A stretch of DNA of 39,426 nt, taken from NCBI GenBank assembly GCA_017934045.1, contig JAGBKK010000014.1:1-39426 (forward strand), written 5' to 3'. The notes beneath the pieces are model-generated. The model made no database searches and had not been told where the DNA came from. It worked only from the letters and a program-made list of their open reading frames with translations. Source of the DNA: Neisseriaceae bacterium. Lineage in GTDB: Bacteria; Pseudomonadota; Gammaproteobacteria; Burkholderiales; Neisseriaceae. Below, in pieces: positions 6,881-15,232 of this stretch. The position numbers and the translations under genes were made by a program. Position 1 is the first letter of the stretch, and each line of letters opens with the position of its first letter.

Positions 6881-7693
6881 GTGGCAAAAGTCATTGTGGT
6901 AACTTCTGGTAAAGGCGGCGTGGGCAAAACCACGACCAGTGCAAGCATTTCGGCAGGTTTGGCTCTGCGTGGATTCAAAACCGCAGTCATCGACTTCGAT
7001 GTGGGCTTGCGTAACTTGGATTTAATTATGGGTTGCGAACGCCGTGTGGTGTATGATTTCGTGAATGTTATTCAAAAAGAAGCGTCTTTAACACAGGCGT
7101 TAATTAAAGATAAACATTGCGATAATTTGTATATTCTGCCCGCATCGCAAACGCGTGATAAAGAGGCACTCACCAAAGAGGGCGTGGGTCGTGTGATTGA
7201 TGAACTCAAAAACGAAATGGGTTTTGAATACATTGTGTGCGATTCGCCAGCTGGTATTGAAACAGGTGCGTTAATGGCGTTGTATTTTGCTGATGAAGCC
7301 ATTGTTACCACCAATCCCGAAGTATCCAGCGTTCGCGACTCTGATCGTATTTTGGGCATTTTGCAAAGCAAAAGCCGTCATGCCGAAGAGGGCGGTTCGG
7401 TAAAAGAACACTTGTTGGTTACGCGTTACTCGCCCGAACGCGTAGAAAAAGGCGAAATGTTATCCGTTGATGACATTTGCGACTTGTTACGCATTCCGTT
7501 AATCGGCGTGATTCCTGAAACCAAAGATGTGCTGTCTGCGTCTAACACAGGTATGCCGTCTATTTATATGAAAGACACTGTGGTGTCCGAAGCCTATCAA
7601 GATGTGGTGGCACGCTTGTTGGGCGAAAACCGCGAAATGCGTTTCTTACAAGCCGAGAAAAAAGGCTTTTTCAGTAAATTGTTTGGTAAGTAA
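6881..7693 (+). CDS. minD: Septum site-determining ATPase MinD
   Basis: A membrane-associated ATPase that recruits MinC and, with MinE, sets the division site. GTG at 6881 is the start (MAKVIVVTSG); GAGGA lies eight bases before it, and the longer frame from TTG 6866 would include this site. The 270 residues contain the deviant Walker A GKGGVGKTT, DFDVGLRNLD, the Walker-B-like CDSPAGIE, and a C-terminal amphipathic membrane-targeting helix ending KGFFSKLFGK. Nearly every conserved block of neisserial MinD is recognisable. It forms an operon with minC and minE. Confidence 0.97.
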   Translation: MAKVIVVTSGKGGVGKTTTSASISAGLALRGFKTAVIDFDVGLRNLDLIMGCERRVVYDFVNVIQKEASLTQALIKDKHCDNLYILPASQTRDKEALTKEGVGRVIDELKNEMGFEYIVCDSPAGIETGALMALYFADEAIVTTNPEVSSVRDSDRILGILQSKSRHAEEGGSVKEHLLVTRYSPERVEKGEMLSVDDICDLLRIPLIGVIPETKDVLSASNTGMPSIYMKDTVVSEAYQDVVARLLGENREMRFLQAEKKGFFSKLFGK

Positions 7694-7710
7694 AAAAAGG
7701 GTAATCAATA

Positions 7711-7995
7711 ATGGCATCACTGATTGAACGCCTTTTTGGCAAACGAACCACTTCCGCAGGCACGGCGCGTGATCGTTTGCAAATTATTATGGCATACGAA
7801 CGCAATGACGACAGCAAACCTGTTGCCGACTATATTCCTGCGTTAAAGAAAGAACTGTTGGAAGTGCTTTCCAAATATGTTTCGGTGAAACCCGAAGACA
7901 TTAAAATCACCCAAGAAGAACAAAACGGTGTTGATGTGTTGGCACTGAATATCACGCTGCCTGAAAACGCAGAAACAACCACGCCAGCGAAATAA
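7711..7995 (+). CDS. minE: Cell division topological specificity factor MinE
   Basis: Stimulates MinD ATPase and drives Min pattern formation. The 94-residue protein has the N-terminal membrane-targeting segment ([12 protein letters not shown]), the MinD-contact helix region ([14 protein letters not shown]) and the C-terminal dimerisation domain ([17 protein letters not shown]). It lies 17 bases after minD with AAAAAAGGG upstream. The tail is short and Ala/Thr-rich. oxyR follows after 12 bases, as in Neisseria. Confidence 0.97.
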   Translation: MASLIERLFGKRTTSAGTARDRLQIIMAYERNDDSKPVADYIPALKKELLEVLSKYVSVKPEDIKITQEEQNGVDVLALNITLPENAETTTPAK

Positions 7996-8007
7996 GGAGT
8001 TTGCATT

Positions 8008-8931
8008 ATGACGCTCACCGAATTGCGTTACATTGTTGCTGTGTCGCAAGAATGTCATTTTGGACGCGCGGCAAAAGTGTGTAATGTCAGCCAGCCCACT
8101 TTGTCGATTGCCGTGAAAAAGTTAGAAGACGAATTAGGCATTGCCCTATTCGACCGCAGTTCTAATGAAGTGATTGTTACCGACATTGGACAACAAATCA
8201 TCGACCAAGCCAGACGCGTTTTAGACGAATCCGATCGTCTCAAACACTTGGCAGAACGCCGTCAGGACGAATTAGAAGGGGCGTTTAAATTAGGCTTAAT
8301 TTTCACCGTTGCCCCTTATTTGTTGCCCAAACTGATTTTGCCCCTGCACGAAAAAGCACCCAAAATGCCCTTGGTATTGGAAGAAAACTACACCCACATT
8401 TTGGTAGAAATGCTTAAAAAAGGAGCGTTGGACGCAACCGTATTGGCAGAACCATTCCAAGAACCAGGCATTGAAACAATCCCCCTGTATGACGAACCCT
8501 TTTTCGTGATTGTTCCCAAAGGACACCCTTTGGAAGAAAAAGATATGATTGCCTCCAAACAGTTGGTGAAAGAACGCATTTTGCTTTTAACCGAAGGCAA
8601 CTGTATGCGCGACAACATTCTGTCCAACTGCCGCGAGTTAGCCGCCGCACAAACAGGCTTACAAGGCATTGCCAACACCCTGCAAGGCAGTTCGATTAAC
8701 ACCATTCGCCATATGGTAGCAGGTGGCTTGGCGATTAGCATTTTGCCTGCATCGTCCTTAACCGAAAACGACCATTTATTATTCTCGGTAGTGCCGTTCA
8801 AACAACCCGTGCCGTCTCGCCGCGTGATTTTGGCGTATCGCAAAAACTTCATTCGCCCCAAAGCCATCGAGACCATACGCCAAGCGGTTTTACAATCCCA
8901 ACTGCGTGGCGTGAAGTTTGTTACAAACTAA
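8008..8931 (+). CDS. oxyR: Peroxide-sensing LysR-type regulator OxyR
   Basis: A transcription factor that senses hydrogen peroxide through a reversible disulfide and controls catalase and related genes. The 307 residues have an N-terminal winged helix-turn-helix (ELRYIVAVSQECHFGRAA, SQPTLSIAVKKLE) and a C-terminal LysR substrate domain. The redox pair falls at Cys199 and Cys208 (GNCMRDNILSNC), exactly the numbering of the E. coli protein. This separates it from CysB-like or CbbR-like members. AAGGAG precedes the ATG. Translation is probably linked to the min operon, so division and peroxide response genes share a transcript. Confidence 0.93.
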   Translation: MTLTELRYIVAVSQECHFGRAAKVCNVSQPTLSIAVKKLEDELGIALFDRSSNEVIVTDIGQQIIDQARRVLDESDRLKHLAERRQDELEGAFKLGLIFTVAPYLLPKLILPLHEKAPKMPLVLEENYTHILVEMLKKGALDATVLAEPFQEPGIETIPLYDEPFFVIVPKGHPLEEKDMIASKQLVKERILLLTEGNCMRDNILSNCRELAAAQTGLQGIANTLQGSSINTIRHMVAGGLAISILPASSLTENDHLLFSVVPFKQPVPSRRVILAYRKNFIRPKAIETIRQAVLQSQLRGVKFVTN

Positions 8932-8943
8932 CAATAAAACACC

Positions 8944-8970
8944 TTGCAGGCTGCCTGAAAAGGCAGCCTG
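8944..8970. terminator. Hairpin from two head-to-head DUS copies after oxyR
   Basis: CAGGCTGCCT-gaaa-AGGCAGCCTG forms a perfect 10-bp stem with a 4-base loop. Two DUS half-overlapping in opposite orientation is the classic neisserial arrangement for a terminator. No U-run follows on the plus strand, so its strength is uncertain. Confidence 0.5.
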
Positions 8971-8984
8971 AAACATTATCCACC

Positions 8985-9599
8985 ATGACAACACAAGACT
9001 GGCAAAAGCAACTCAAACAAGCGGGCAAAATCGCCCAAGAACAAGCAATAATCCGCCAACGCCAAGCGGAAGAAGCCAAACGCCTACAATCCGAACAAGC
9101 ATTATTTAGCGAACAAATGGCAGGCGTTAGACCCATAAAAAACAGCAATCGTGTTGAACGAAAATCAGACAAAACACCCATTATTCCACGCCAACAAGAA
9201 AGCGAACGCGATACTGATAACGATGTTTTCATCGGCACAAGCACACTGATTGACGATATGCCCCCCACACAATACGCACACGGCGGTGGTGGTAAAAATG
9301 ATATTAAAAAATTACTGTCTGCCCAAGATGATGACATTATCGCCACACTCGATTTGCACGGTTACAATCAAGAAGAAGCCCAAACCATATTAAACGAATT
9401 TATTGATTTTATTCAAAAAAAAGGCACTATCGGCGAAATCGTACATGGCAGTGGATTAGGCTCCAAAGGTTTCAAACCGACACTGAAAAATTTAGTCCGC
9501 CGCTGGCTCATCGTACACCCACAAGTCTTGGCATACACCGAACCGCCCCACAATGACGGTGCCGTTTTGGTATTGTTGAAACGAAAAAAAGGTGTGTAA
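8985..9599 (+). CDS. Smr-domain protein
   Basis: A 204-residue protein. The N-terminal half is charged and helix-prone (repeated Gln, Ala and Arg residues to about 45) and then disordered. The C-terminal half (about 115-203) is an Smr domain with TLDLHGYNQEEA, the HGSGLGSKG loop and a closing NDGAVLVLLKRK strand. Smr domains of this MutS2-independent type have RNA or DNA endonuclease activity in studied members and have been linked to ribosome quality control or recombination; the role here is not known. The ATG lacks a clear Shine-Dalgarno. It lies between oxyR and yceD, in its own unit. Confidence 0.85.
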   Translation: MTTQDWQKQLKQAGKIAQEQAIIRQRQAEEAKRLQSEQALFSEQMAGVRPIKNSNRVERKSDKTPIIPRQQESERDTDNDVFIGTSTLIDDMPPTQYAHGGGGKNDIKKLLSAQDDDIIATLDLHGYNQEEAQTILNEFIDFIQKKGTIGEIVHGSGLGSKGFKPTLKNLVRRWLIVHPQVLAYTEPPHNDGAVLVLLKRKKGV

Positions 9600-9775
9600 A
9601 ACAAATGGAGTGATAAAAATGACTAACCGCCTGAATGTATGGTTGCACTATCGCCCATTATTCAAATAAACCTATTAAAACAATTAGTTTGCCATACCAA
9701 ACAGCATTGTTTTGACAATGAATACTGACAACACCATTGACAAGTTATATAAAAACAGTATATCATCACCAGTTT

Positions 9776-10270
9776 ATGTTAAACGCAAACTGTATTGACC
9801 CTTGGACTTTTTCGCAGGATAAACAAACCGCCGTTTGGCAGTTTGTTTTGAACGATTTAGATCCAAGAGTAATGGAAGACGGCATTTTTGCCAATTCGCA
9901 AAACATTGTTCAGGCTGCCTTTTTGGGCGGAATCAATGCACTCGGACAACACTTTATTGATGTGCATTTAACAGCAACACTGCAACTTGTTTGCCAACGC
10001 TGCCTGAAAACCATGAACTTTGCATTAGACAATACCGTCAAAACGCTGATTTTCACTGACGAAACACAAGCCAATCAAGCCGATTGCACGGTGGAAGACG
10101 CTGATGTGTTGGTGGTGGTGGGTAACAGCATTTGTGTGGCAGAATGGGTGGAAGACCAGCTTTTAACCGCCCTTCCCTTTTCCCCAATGCACGCACAATG
10201 TGATACGGCGGTTGTTTTGGATAATCAAACAGTTAATCCGTTTTCTGTGTTAAAAGGTTTGCATAAATAA
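9776..10270 (+). CDS. yceD: YceD / DUF177 family protein
   Basis: Members are linked to 23S rRNA accumulation, mainly because the gene almost always lies directly before rpmF, as here (19 bases). ATG 9776 gives 164 residues ([12 protein letters not shown]), matching the family start; a longer frame from TTG 9737 has no ribosome-binding site or conserved residues. The signature CQRCL lies at about residue 74, inside a beta-rich region, with the family's [14 protein letters not shown] segment further on. Part of a degenerate DUS (near 9912) is read through in the coding sequence. The biochemical function is unresolved. Confidence 0.85.
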   Translation: MLNANCIDPWTFSQDKQTAVWQFVLNDLDPRVMEDGIFANSQNIVQAAFLGGINALGQHFIDVHLTATLQLVCQRCLKTMNFALDNTVKTLIFTDETQANQADCTVEDADVLVVVGNSICVAEWVEDQLLTALPFSPMHAQCDTAVVLDNQTVNPFSVLKGLHK

Positions 10271-10289
10271 ATATTTTTGGAGCAAAAAA

Positions 10290-10469
10290 ATGGCCGTTCA
10301 ACAAAATAAAAAATCCCCATCTCGCCGTGGTATGCACCGCTCGCACGATGCTTTAACTGCACCGTCTTTAAGCGTCAATATGCTCACAGGTGAAGCACAC
10401 TTGCCGCACCACATTTCCCCCAGTGGTATGTATCGCGGTCGCAAAGTTGCCAAAGCAAAAGGCGAATAA
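10290..10469 (+). CDS. rpmF: 50S ribosomal protein L32
   Basis: A 59-residue ribosomal protein of the large subunit. [30 protein letters not shown] and the basic end [14 protein letters not shown] are diagnostic. It has no cysteines, so it is the zinc-free form. TTTTTGGAGC supplies the ribosome-binding site. Its place in yceD-rpmF-plsX is conserved across proteobacteria and couples ribosome and lipid synthesis genes. A strong terminator follows at 10494. Confidence 0.98.
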   Translation: MAVQQNKKSPSRRGMHRSHDALTAPSLSVNMLTGEAHLPHHISPSGMYRGRKVAKAKGE

Positions 10470-10493
10470 CTCTTTGTTTTAATTGCATTTATT

Positions 10494-10529
10494 AAAAAAG
10501 TCGGTGGATTTTCATCTTCCGACTTTTTG
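10494..10529 (+). terminator. Rho-independent terminator after rpmF
   Basis: AAAAAGTCGG and CCGACTTTTT pair around a 14-base loop, ending in a T-run. The transcript can end before plsX. Confidence 0.8.
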
Positions 10530-10545
10530 TGCTTGTAAATATACA

Positions 10546-10560
10546 TTCAGGCTGCCTGAA
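10546..10560. repeat. DNA uptake sequence (DUS), perfect 15-mer
   Basis: In the plsX leader, 29 bases before its ATG. Confidence 0.9.
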
Positions 10561-10589
10561 AAAATATATTTCACAATGGATTAGTAAAA

Positions 10590-11609
10590 ATGATTACCAT
10601 CGCTGTTGATGCTATGGGGGGCGATAACGGTTTGACCGTAACCGCTCCTGCGGCGGCACAATTTTTGCAACGCAATGCGGACGCTCGCTTGATTATGGTG
10701 GGCGATGAAACCGCTGTCAAAAACGCATTAGTCAAGACAAATGCCCCATTAGAACGCATTGAAATCGTCCATTCCACCGAAGTGGTCGCTATGGACGAGC
10801 CACCGCAACACGCGTTGAAAAACAAAAAAGACTCATCAATGCGTGTGGCAATTAACTTGGTCAAAGACGGCAAAGCGGCAGCGGCGGTTTCCGCAGGCAA
10901 TACAGGTGCGTTAATGGCAACCGCACGCTTTGTACTGAAAACCGTTTCAGGCATACAACACCCTGCGATTGCCAAATTTCTGCCAGCCAAAGACGACCAG
11001 TTGGTGTGTGCTTTGGATTTGGGGGCGAATGTCGATTGTCCGTCCGAACAACTGTTGCAGTTTGCCATTATGGGAACGCAGTTGGTAAAAGCTATGCAGC
11101 CTGAAAAAAACAAGCCCAAAGTGGGTTTATTGAATGTCGGCACGGAAGATATTAAAGGCACAGACACCGTGAAAGCCGCTTATTCTTTATTAAAAAACAG
11201 CCACTTAAACTTTATCGGCAATGTCGAAGGTTCAGACATTTTTTCGGGTAAAGTTGATGTGATTGTGTGCGATGGTTTTGTCGGCAATATTGTGTTAAAA
11301 ACCATTGAAGGCACGGCAGGATTTATCGGTGGAATGGTCAAAGACGGCTTTACGCAATCATTGTATGCCAAATGGGTGGCGATGTGGTCGTTGCCAATTT
11401 TGAAAAAATTTAAACAAAAAGTCGATCCACGCCGCTTTAACGGTGCAATTTTCTTGGGTTTGCGTGGCATTGTGATTAAGTCCCACGGCGGCACAGACGC
11501 GGTGGGTTTTGAATACGCCTTGCTGGAAGCCTATAAAGAAATTAAAGCCGATTTTATTCAATCATTAGAACAAGCCGTAGAGCAGGATTTAAGCCATTTA
11601 GATGTTTAA
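10590..11609 (+). CDS. plsX: Phosphate acyltransferase PlsX
   Basis: Makes acyl-phosphate from acyl-ACP for the PlsY step of phospholipid synthesis. The 339-residue protein starts MITIAVDAMGGDNG, the family hallmark, and shows VVAMDEPPQHALKNKKDSSM, SAGNTGALMA, DLGANVDC and FVGNIVLKTIEG blocks in the expected order. Length is typical. In Neisseria fabH usually follows; here the reading frame is followed at once by a repeat element (11610) and then genes on the other strand, so plsX ends the operon. Confidence 0.97.
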   Translation: MITIAVDAMGGDNGLTVTAPAAAQFLQRNADARLIMVGDETAVKNALVKTNAPLERIEIVHSTEVVAMDEPPQHALKNKKDSSMRVAINLVKDGKAAAAVSAGNTGALMATARFVLKTVSGIQHPAIAKFLPAKDDQLVCALDLGANVDCPSEQLLQFAIMGTQLVKAMQPEKNKPKVGLLNVGTEDIKGTDTVKAAYSLLKNSHLNFIGNVEGSDIFSGKVDVIVCDGFVGNIVLKTIEGTAGFIGGMVKDGFTQSLYAKWVAMWSLPILKKFKQKVDPRRFNGAIFLGLRGIVIKSHGGTDAVGFEYALLEAYKEIKADFIQSLEQAVEQDLSHLDV

Positions 11610-11742
11610 GAGACCCCTGCAAAACTTACTTTTTCATCATTCGTCATTCTGAGCATAGCGAATAATCTCATTGTAAAACAACAAGTTGAGATTCTTTGTT
11701 TTTCTACGGAAAACTCAGAATGACGAGTTTTGCAGGGATTTC
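11610..11742. repeat. ~133-bp inverted-repeat element, copy 3 (MITE-like)
   Basis: It starts one base after the plsX stop codon. Ends GAGACCCCTGCAAAAC and GTTTTGCAGGGATTTC. It contains CGTCATTCTGAGC and the mirrored CTCAGAATGACG, a pair found in widely dispersed bacterial repeats. A further CAGGAGTCTC end-like sequence lies at 11827-11836. Confidence 0.85.
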
Positions 11743-11850
11743 AGAAAACGAATACATAACAAGTAGAAAGGCGATGTTTTCGAGCGTAAGCCCAACGCTT
11801 CAAATGTGCCATATATGCCAGTCTTTCAGGAGTCTCTTTAAGATTAGATT

Positions 11851-11865
11851 TTCAGGCAGCCTGAA
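11851..11865. repeat. DUS forming the end of the rsuA coding sequence
   Basis: On the minus strand it encodes FQAA followed by the TGA stop of the pseudouridine synthase gene. Confidence 0.9.
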
Positions 11866-12559
11866 AAGATATTGCTAATTCTGACGGTAAAATAAACCGC
11901 CACTCGCCCCTATTCAAATTGCCCACGGTGATATTGCCTATGGCTATGCGTTCTAAATACTCAACACGATTGCCTGCGGCTGCCACCATTCTTTTGACTT
12001 GATGATATTTGCCACTATCAATTTTTAATGCCAATAATGTTGGCGTAATCAATTCGGCAGACAATGCTTTGATGATTTCCTGTTCATCATTTAACAACAC
12101 GCCGTTGATTAACCGCTGACACAAAACATTGTCGGCAGGGTGTTTGAGCGTGGCATGATAAGTTTTTACAATATGATTTTTGGGCGAAGTTAGAAAATGA
12201 TTCAACTTGCCGTCATTGGTCAGCAATAAAACGCCTGTGGTGTCTGCGTCTAATCGTCCTATGGCTTGAATATCGATATTTTGCCAATTTTTGGGCAACA
12301 GTGAAAATACCGATGGATAATGCACAGGTTTGTGCGAAGTTTCCACATTCGCAGGTTTGTTCAGCAGAATATAAAAATACGGTAAAGGCAAAGTGGGCAA
12401 GGTTTCACCGTCAATCGTTAAAATAGACGGTATCTGCGTATCGGCAATATCATCAGGCGGCATCTGCCCATTGATTTCTATACGATTTTGCGACAGCAAC
12501 AAGCGACACATTTTGCGAGAACCCACGCCTTGTGCTTGTAAATATTTAATAATATCCAT
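11852..12559 (-). CDS. rsuA: RsuA-family rRNA pseudouridine synthase
   Basis: Converts a uridine to pseudouridine in rRNA; the best guess is U516 of 16S rRNA (RsuA type). The 235 residues contain an N-terminal S4 RNA-binding region (VGSRKMCRLLLSQNRIEING), a linker, and the catalytic domain with GRLDADTTGVLLLTNDG (catalytic Asp) and the downstream VKRMVAAAGNRVEYLER. HYPSVFSLLP fits RsuA better than RluB or RluF. The last residues FQAA and the stop come from a DUS. Another DUS abuts the start codon and leaves no room for a Shine-Dalgarno. The gene follows the transporter by 19 bases and is probably cotranscribed with it. Confidence 0.85.
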   Translation of the reverse strand: MDIIKYLQAQGVGSRKMCRLLLSQNRIEINGQMPPDDIADTQIPSILTIDGETLPTLPLPYFYILLNKPANVETSHKPVHYPSVFSLLPKNWQNIDIQAIGRLDADTTGVLLLTNDGKLNHFLTSPKNHIVKTYHATLKHPADNVLCQRLINGVLLNDEQEIIKALSAELITPTLLALKIDSGKYHQVKRMVAAAGNRVEYLERIAIGNITVGNLNRGEWRFILPSELAISFQAA

Positions 12560-12573
12560 TCAGGCTGCCTGAA
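12559..12573. repeat. DUS abutting the rsuA start codon
   Basis: On the minus strand the sequence reads GCCTGAATG; the final A of the DUS is the A of the start codon. Confidence 0.9.
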
Positions 12574-12578
12574 AATCG

Positions 12579-13250
12579 TTAATCCAACACACTGTTTTGT
12601 GGCGTATTGGATTTAATCGCCACCAATTTACCCAAAATATAGCGTAACACAATGCCATAAATAGGCAAGAAAAACAATAAGTTAATTGATAATTTGAAAA
12701 TATAATCTGTCCAAGCGATATGCACCCATTTTTCTGCCATAAATGTGTTATTGCTGTGATAAAACGCAATCGCAAAAAAGACAAAAGTATCCACCAAACT
12801 ACCTAAAATAGACGAAGCAGACGGAGCTGCCCACCACGCCTTAATTTGACGCAGGCGATCAAACACAACAATATCCAACAACTGCCCAAACAAATACGCC
12901 AACATACTGGCAATAACAATGCGTAGCACAAATAAATTAAATGTATATAAATCAGATAATTGTGTCCAGCGACCGTCTTTGAATAGCACGGAGACGGCAT
13001 ACGATAACAGAAGGGCAGGTATCATCGAATAAAACACAATTTTGCGTGCTTGACCTTTGCCGAAAATCCGCACGGTTAAATCGGTTGCCACAAAAATAAA
13101 CGGAAACGACAACGCGCCCCAAGTGGCGTGGATATTGCCAATGGAAAACGGAAATTGCACCAAATAATTGCTGGCAACAATAATCACAATGTGAAACAAA
13201 ACTAATCTACGCAACGCAACTTGGCGTTGTTCAAGCGTGAAAGAATACAT
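12579..13250 (-). CDS. yhhQ: YhhQ/VUT-family queuosine precursor transporter
   Basis: A 223-residue integral membrane protein with about six hydrophobic segments. Characteristic blocks are WGALSFPFIFVATDLTVRIFG, ARKIVFYSMIPALLLSYAVS and LGSLVDTFVFFAIAFY. Family members import 7-cyano- or 7-aminomethyl-7-deazaguanine for queuosine tRNA modification. The leader contains a preQ1-I riboswitch (13256-13296), which independently supports the substrate: the gene is turned down when the base is plentiful. It forms a probable operon with rsuA. The start is chosen from the riboswitch-borne AGGA at proper spacing. Confidence 0.92.
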   Translation of the reverse strand: MYSFTLEQRQVALRRLVLFHIVIIVASNYLVQFPFSIGNIHATWGALSFPFIFVATDLTVRIFGKGQARKIVFYSMIPALLLSYAVSVLFKDGRWTQLSDLYTFNLFVLRIVIASMLAYLFGQLLDIVVFDRLRQIKAWWAAPSASSILGSLVDTFVFFAIAFYHSNNTFMAEKWVHIAWTDYIFKLSINLLFFLPIYGIVLRYILGKLVAIKSNTPQNSVLD

Positions 13251-13255
13251 TTGAG

Positions 13256-13296
13256 TGTCCTAGTTTTTTATAGTGGGAGGTTTGCGAACCACTGGT
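13256..13296 (-). promoter_or_regulatory. PreQ1-I riboswitch (translational)
   Basis: The minus strand reads AGTGG, loop TTCGCAAACCTC, then CCACT and an A-rich tail ATAAAAAACTAGGA. P1 pairs 13289-13293 with 13272-13276. The A-rich tail and the C-rich loop are the parts that build the class I pseudoknot. The tail runs straight into AGGA (13258-13261), seven bases before the ATG of the transporter, so preQ1 binding would hide the ribosome-binding site. The match to the class consensus is close. Confidence 0.85.
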
Positions 13297-13337
13297 TAAT
13301 CGGAAAACTGGCGATTTTACTACAAAATCAAAAATTT

Positions 13338-13352
13338 TTCAGGCTGCCTGAA
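13338..13352. repeat. DUS forming the end of the thioesterase coding sequence
   Basis: On the minus strand it encodes FQAA and the TGA stop. Confidence 0.9.
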
Positions 13353-13767
13353 ATTTCTCTAAAAACGCCTGCGGAATGGCTTGTACCTTTTGTTGTGTGT
13401 AATCAAAGCACACCATACCTGTTTTTATGCGGGCGATTTCTTTGTTGTCTTCTTGGCGTATCATTTGTGTGATTAGGTCAAAACTGCTTTTGCCGATTTT
13501 GCCCAAGCCGATTTTGCACAACAGTTCATCACCGTAAAATGCTTGGTTGATAAACTGAATCACAGCGTTTACCATAATTAAGCCTGCGTTTTCTATATTC
13601 ATTTCGCTGTACTGGTGTGCGTTTAGAAATTGCAATCGCACTTCGTGGGTAAGTCGCAAAACTGCGTCATTCGCCAAATGGTTGCCGTAGTTAATGTCGC
13701 CAATACGCACAGGCAAAACGGTTTCAAAGAGCCAAGTTTCAGGCAGAATGATGTGTACTTTTTCCAT
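13339..13767 (-). CDS. Acyl-CoA thioesterase, hotdog fold
   Basis: A 142-residue single hotdog-domain protein of the 4-hydroxybenzoyl-CoA thioesterase group. The active-site region is RIGDINYGNHLANDAVL (Asp, Gly, His, Asn pattern), followed by the long helix and beta strands with MVNAVIQFINQAFYGDEL. The physiological substrate is unknown. The C-terminus FQAA and the stop are DUS-encoded. It lies downstream of an unrelated promoter region shared with tig; AGGACTTAAAAC precedes the ATG. It is separated from the transporter operon by the riboswitch leader, so it is likely its own unit. Confidence 0.85.
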   Translation of the reverse strand: MEKVHIILPETWLFETVLPVRIGDINYGNHLANDAVLRLTHEVRLQFLNAHQYSEMNIENAGLIMVNAVIQFINQAFYGDELLCKIGLGKIGKSSFDLITQMIRQEDNKEIARIKTGMVCFDYTQQKVQAIPQAFLEKFQAA

Positions 13768-13790
13768 TGTTTTAAGTCCTTTTATAAATG

Positions 13791-13805
13791 TTCAGGCAGC
13801 CTGAA
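13791..13805. repeat. DNA uptake sequence (DUS), perfect 15-mer
   Basis: In the divergent region between the thioesterase gene and tig. Confidence 0.9.
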
Positions 13806-13838
13806 ATCAATCAATTTTACAAGTATCCGTTAAAAATA

Positions 13839-13847
13839 TGTTAAAAT
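13839..13847 (+). promoter_or_regulatory. Candidate extended -10 promoter of tig
   Basis: TGTTAAAAT fits the extended -10 pattern TGnTANAAT, 42 bases before the start codon. There is no good -35 at standard spacing. Confidence 0.4.
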
Positions 13848-13889
13848 CTGCCGTTTTATTTTAATCAACATAAAAGGTTATATCAAATT

Positions 13890-15215
13890 ATGGCAATTTC
13901 TGTCGAAAATTTAGAAGGTTTGGAACGCAAAATTGTGTTGTCGTTAAAATGGGACGACATTCGTGCGGAAGTTTCTAACCGTTTGAAAAAACAACAAAAA
14001 AAGGCACGAATTGACGGCTTTCGTCCTGGCAAAGCTCCAATGAGTATGATTGAAAAATACTACGGTTACAGCATTCAAAACGATGTGTTGAATGACACCG
14101 CCGTCAATACATTCTTCCGTATCGCAGATGAAGAAAAATTACAAATAGCAGGCTTGCAAAATTTGGAAGTCCTTGAAAATCAAGATGATGACAGTGTAGT
14201 CAAAATTGCCGCCATTTACGAAACTTTCCCTGAAATTACCATTCCTGATTTGTCGGATAAGGAAGTGCAGAAAGTGGTTGCCGAAGTAACCGACGCTGAT
14301 GTGGAAAAAACCGTGGAAGTGCTACGCAAACAACGCATTACCTACAACCATGTGGAACGCGAAGCCAAAGACGGCGACCGTGTGATTATTGACTTTGAAG
14401 GCAAAATCGAAGGCGTGGCGTTTGACGGCGGCACGGCAACCAATTATCCCTTTGTTTTGGGTTCAAAAACTATGATGCCTGAATTTGAAACAGGCATTGT
14501 CGGTATGAAAGAAAACGAAAGCAAATTTGTATCGGTGGAATTTCCCGAAGATTATCACGGCAAAGATGTGGCAGGCAAAACCGCGGTGTTCAATATCACG
14601 CTCAAAAGCGTTGCCGAAGGCGTTCTGCCCGAAGTGAATGACGCTTTTGCCAAAACATTAGGCGTAGCAAGTGGCGATGTGGCTGAAATGAAAGCGGAAA
14701 TTAAAAAAAATATCGGTCGCGAAGTGAAACGCCGTGTTGATGGTATGACCAAACAAAACATTCTGAATGTGTTGGCAGAGAATATTTCCTTTGATGTGCC
14801 GAAAAAATTAGTGGCAGACCAAATTGCACGGCTGAAAGAAGATACCGTTGCCGAATGGAAAAATCGCGGTATGGACACCAAAGGTTTGACTGATTTGCCT
14901 GATGAAATCTTTACCGACCGTGCCAAACGCACTGTGGCTTTGGGCTTGATTGTTGGTGAGTTAGATCGCCAAATGGAAGGCAAGTTAATGCCAAATGAAG
15001 ATCAAATCCGTGCCGCCGTGGCAGATTACGCACAAAACTTTGAAGAGCCTGACGAAGTGATTGAGTGGTATATGAAAGACCGCAATCGCCGCAGTGAATT
15101 TGCCAATGTGGCGTTGGAAAATAACTTGGTCGATTTAATGTTGGACAAGGTTAAAGTGGTTGAAAAACCGATGACATTTGACGAAGTGATGTACGGCGGC
15201 GTTAGTCCTGTGTAA
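13890..15215 (+). CDS. tig: Trigger factor
   Basis: A ribosome-bound chaperone and peptidyl-prolyl isomerase that receives nascent chains. The 441 residues show the N-terminal ribosome-docking signature GFRPGKAP, the FKBP-like PPIase domain (DGDRVIIDFEGKIEGVAFDGG, about 160-245) and the C-terminal helical chaperone arms. Length is normal. AAAAGG upstream gives the ribosome-binding site. It opens the conserved tig-clpP-clpX order, here with a repeat-rich 278-base spacer before clpP. Confidence 0.97.
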   Translation: MAISVENLEGLERKIVLSLKWDDIRAEVSNRLKKQQKKARIDGFRPGKAPMSMIEKYYGYSIQNDVLNDTAVNTFFRIADEEKLQIAGLQNLEVLENQDDDSVVKIAAIYETFPEITIPDLSDKEVQKVVAEVTDADVEKTVEVLRKQRITYNHVEREAKDGDRVIIDFEGKIEGVAFDGGTATNYPFVLGSKTMMPEFETGIVGMKENESKFVSVEFPEDYHGKDVAGKTAVFNITLKSVAEGVLPEVNDAFAKTLGVASGDVAEMKAEIKKNIGREVKRRVDGMTKQNILNVLAENISFDVPKKLVADQIARLKEDTVAEWKNRGMDTKGLTDLPDEIFTDRAKRTVALGLIVGELDRQMEGKLMPNEDQIRAAVADYAQNFEEPDEVIEWYMKDRNRRSEFANVALENNLVDLMLDKVKVVEKPMTFDEVMYGGVSPV

Positions 15216-15232
15216 TTGATTTGTTTGTGTTT

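Noticed and set aside
9619-9669. A 16-codon frame behind GGAG between the Smr gene and yceD
   Set aside because: Too short to judge; no features of a leader peptide such as repeated codons for one amino acid, and no attenuator structure follows.
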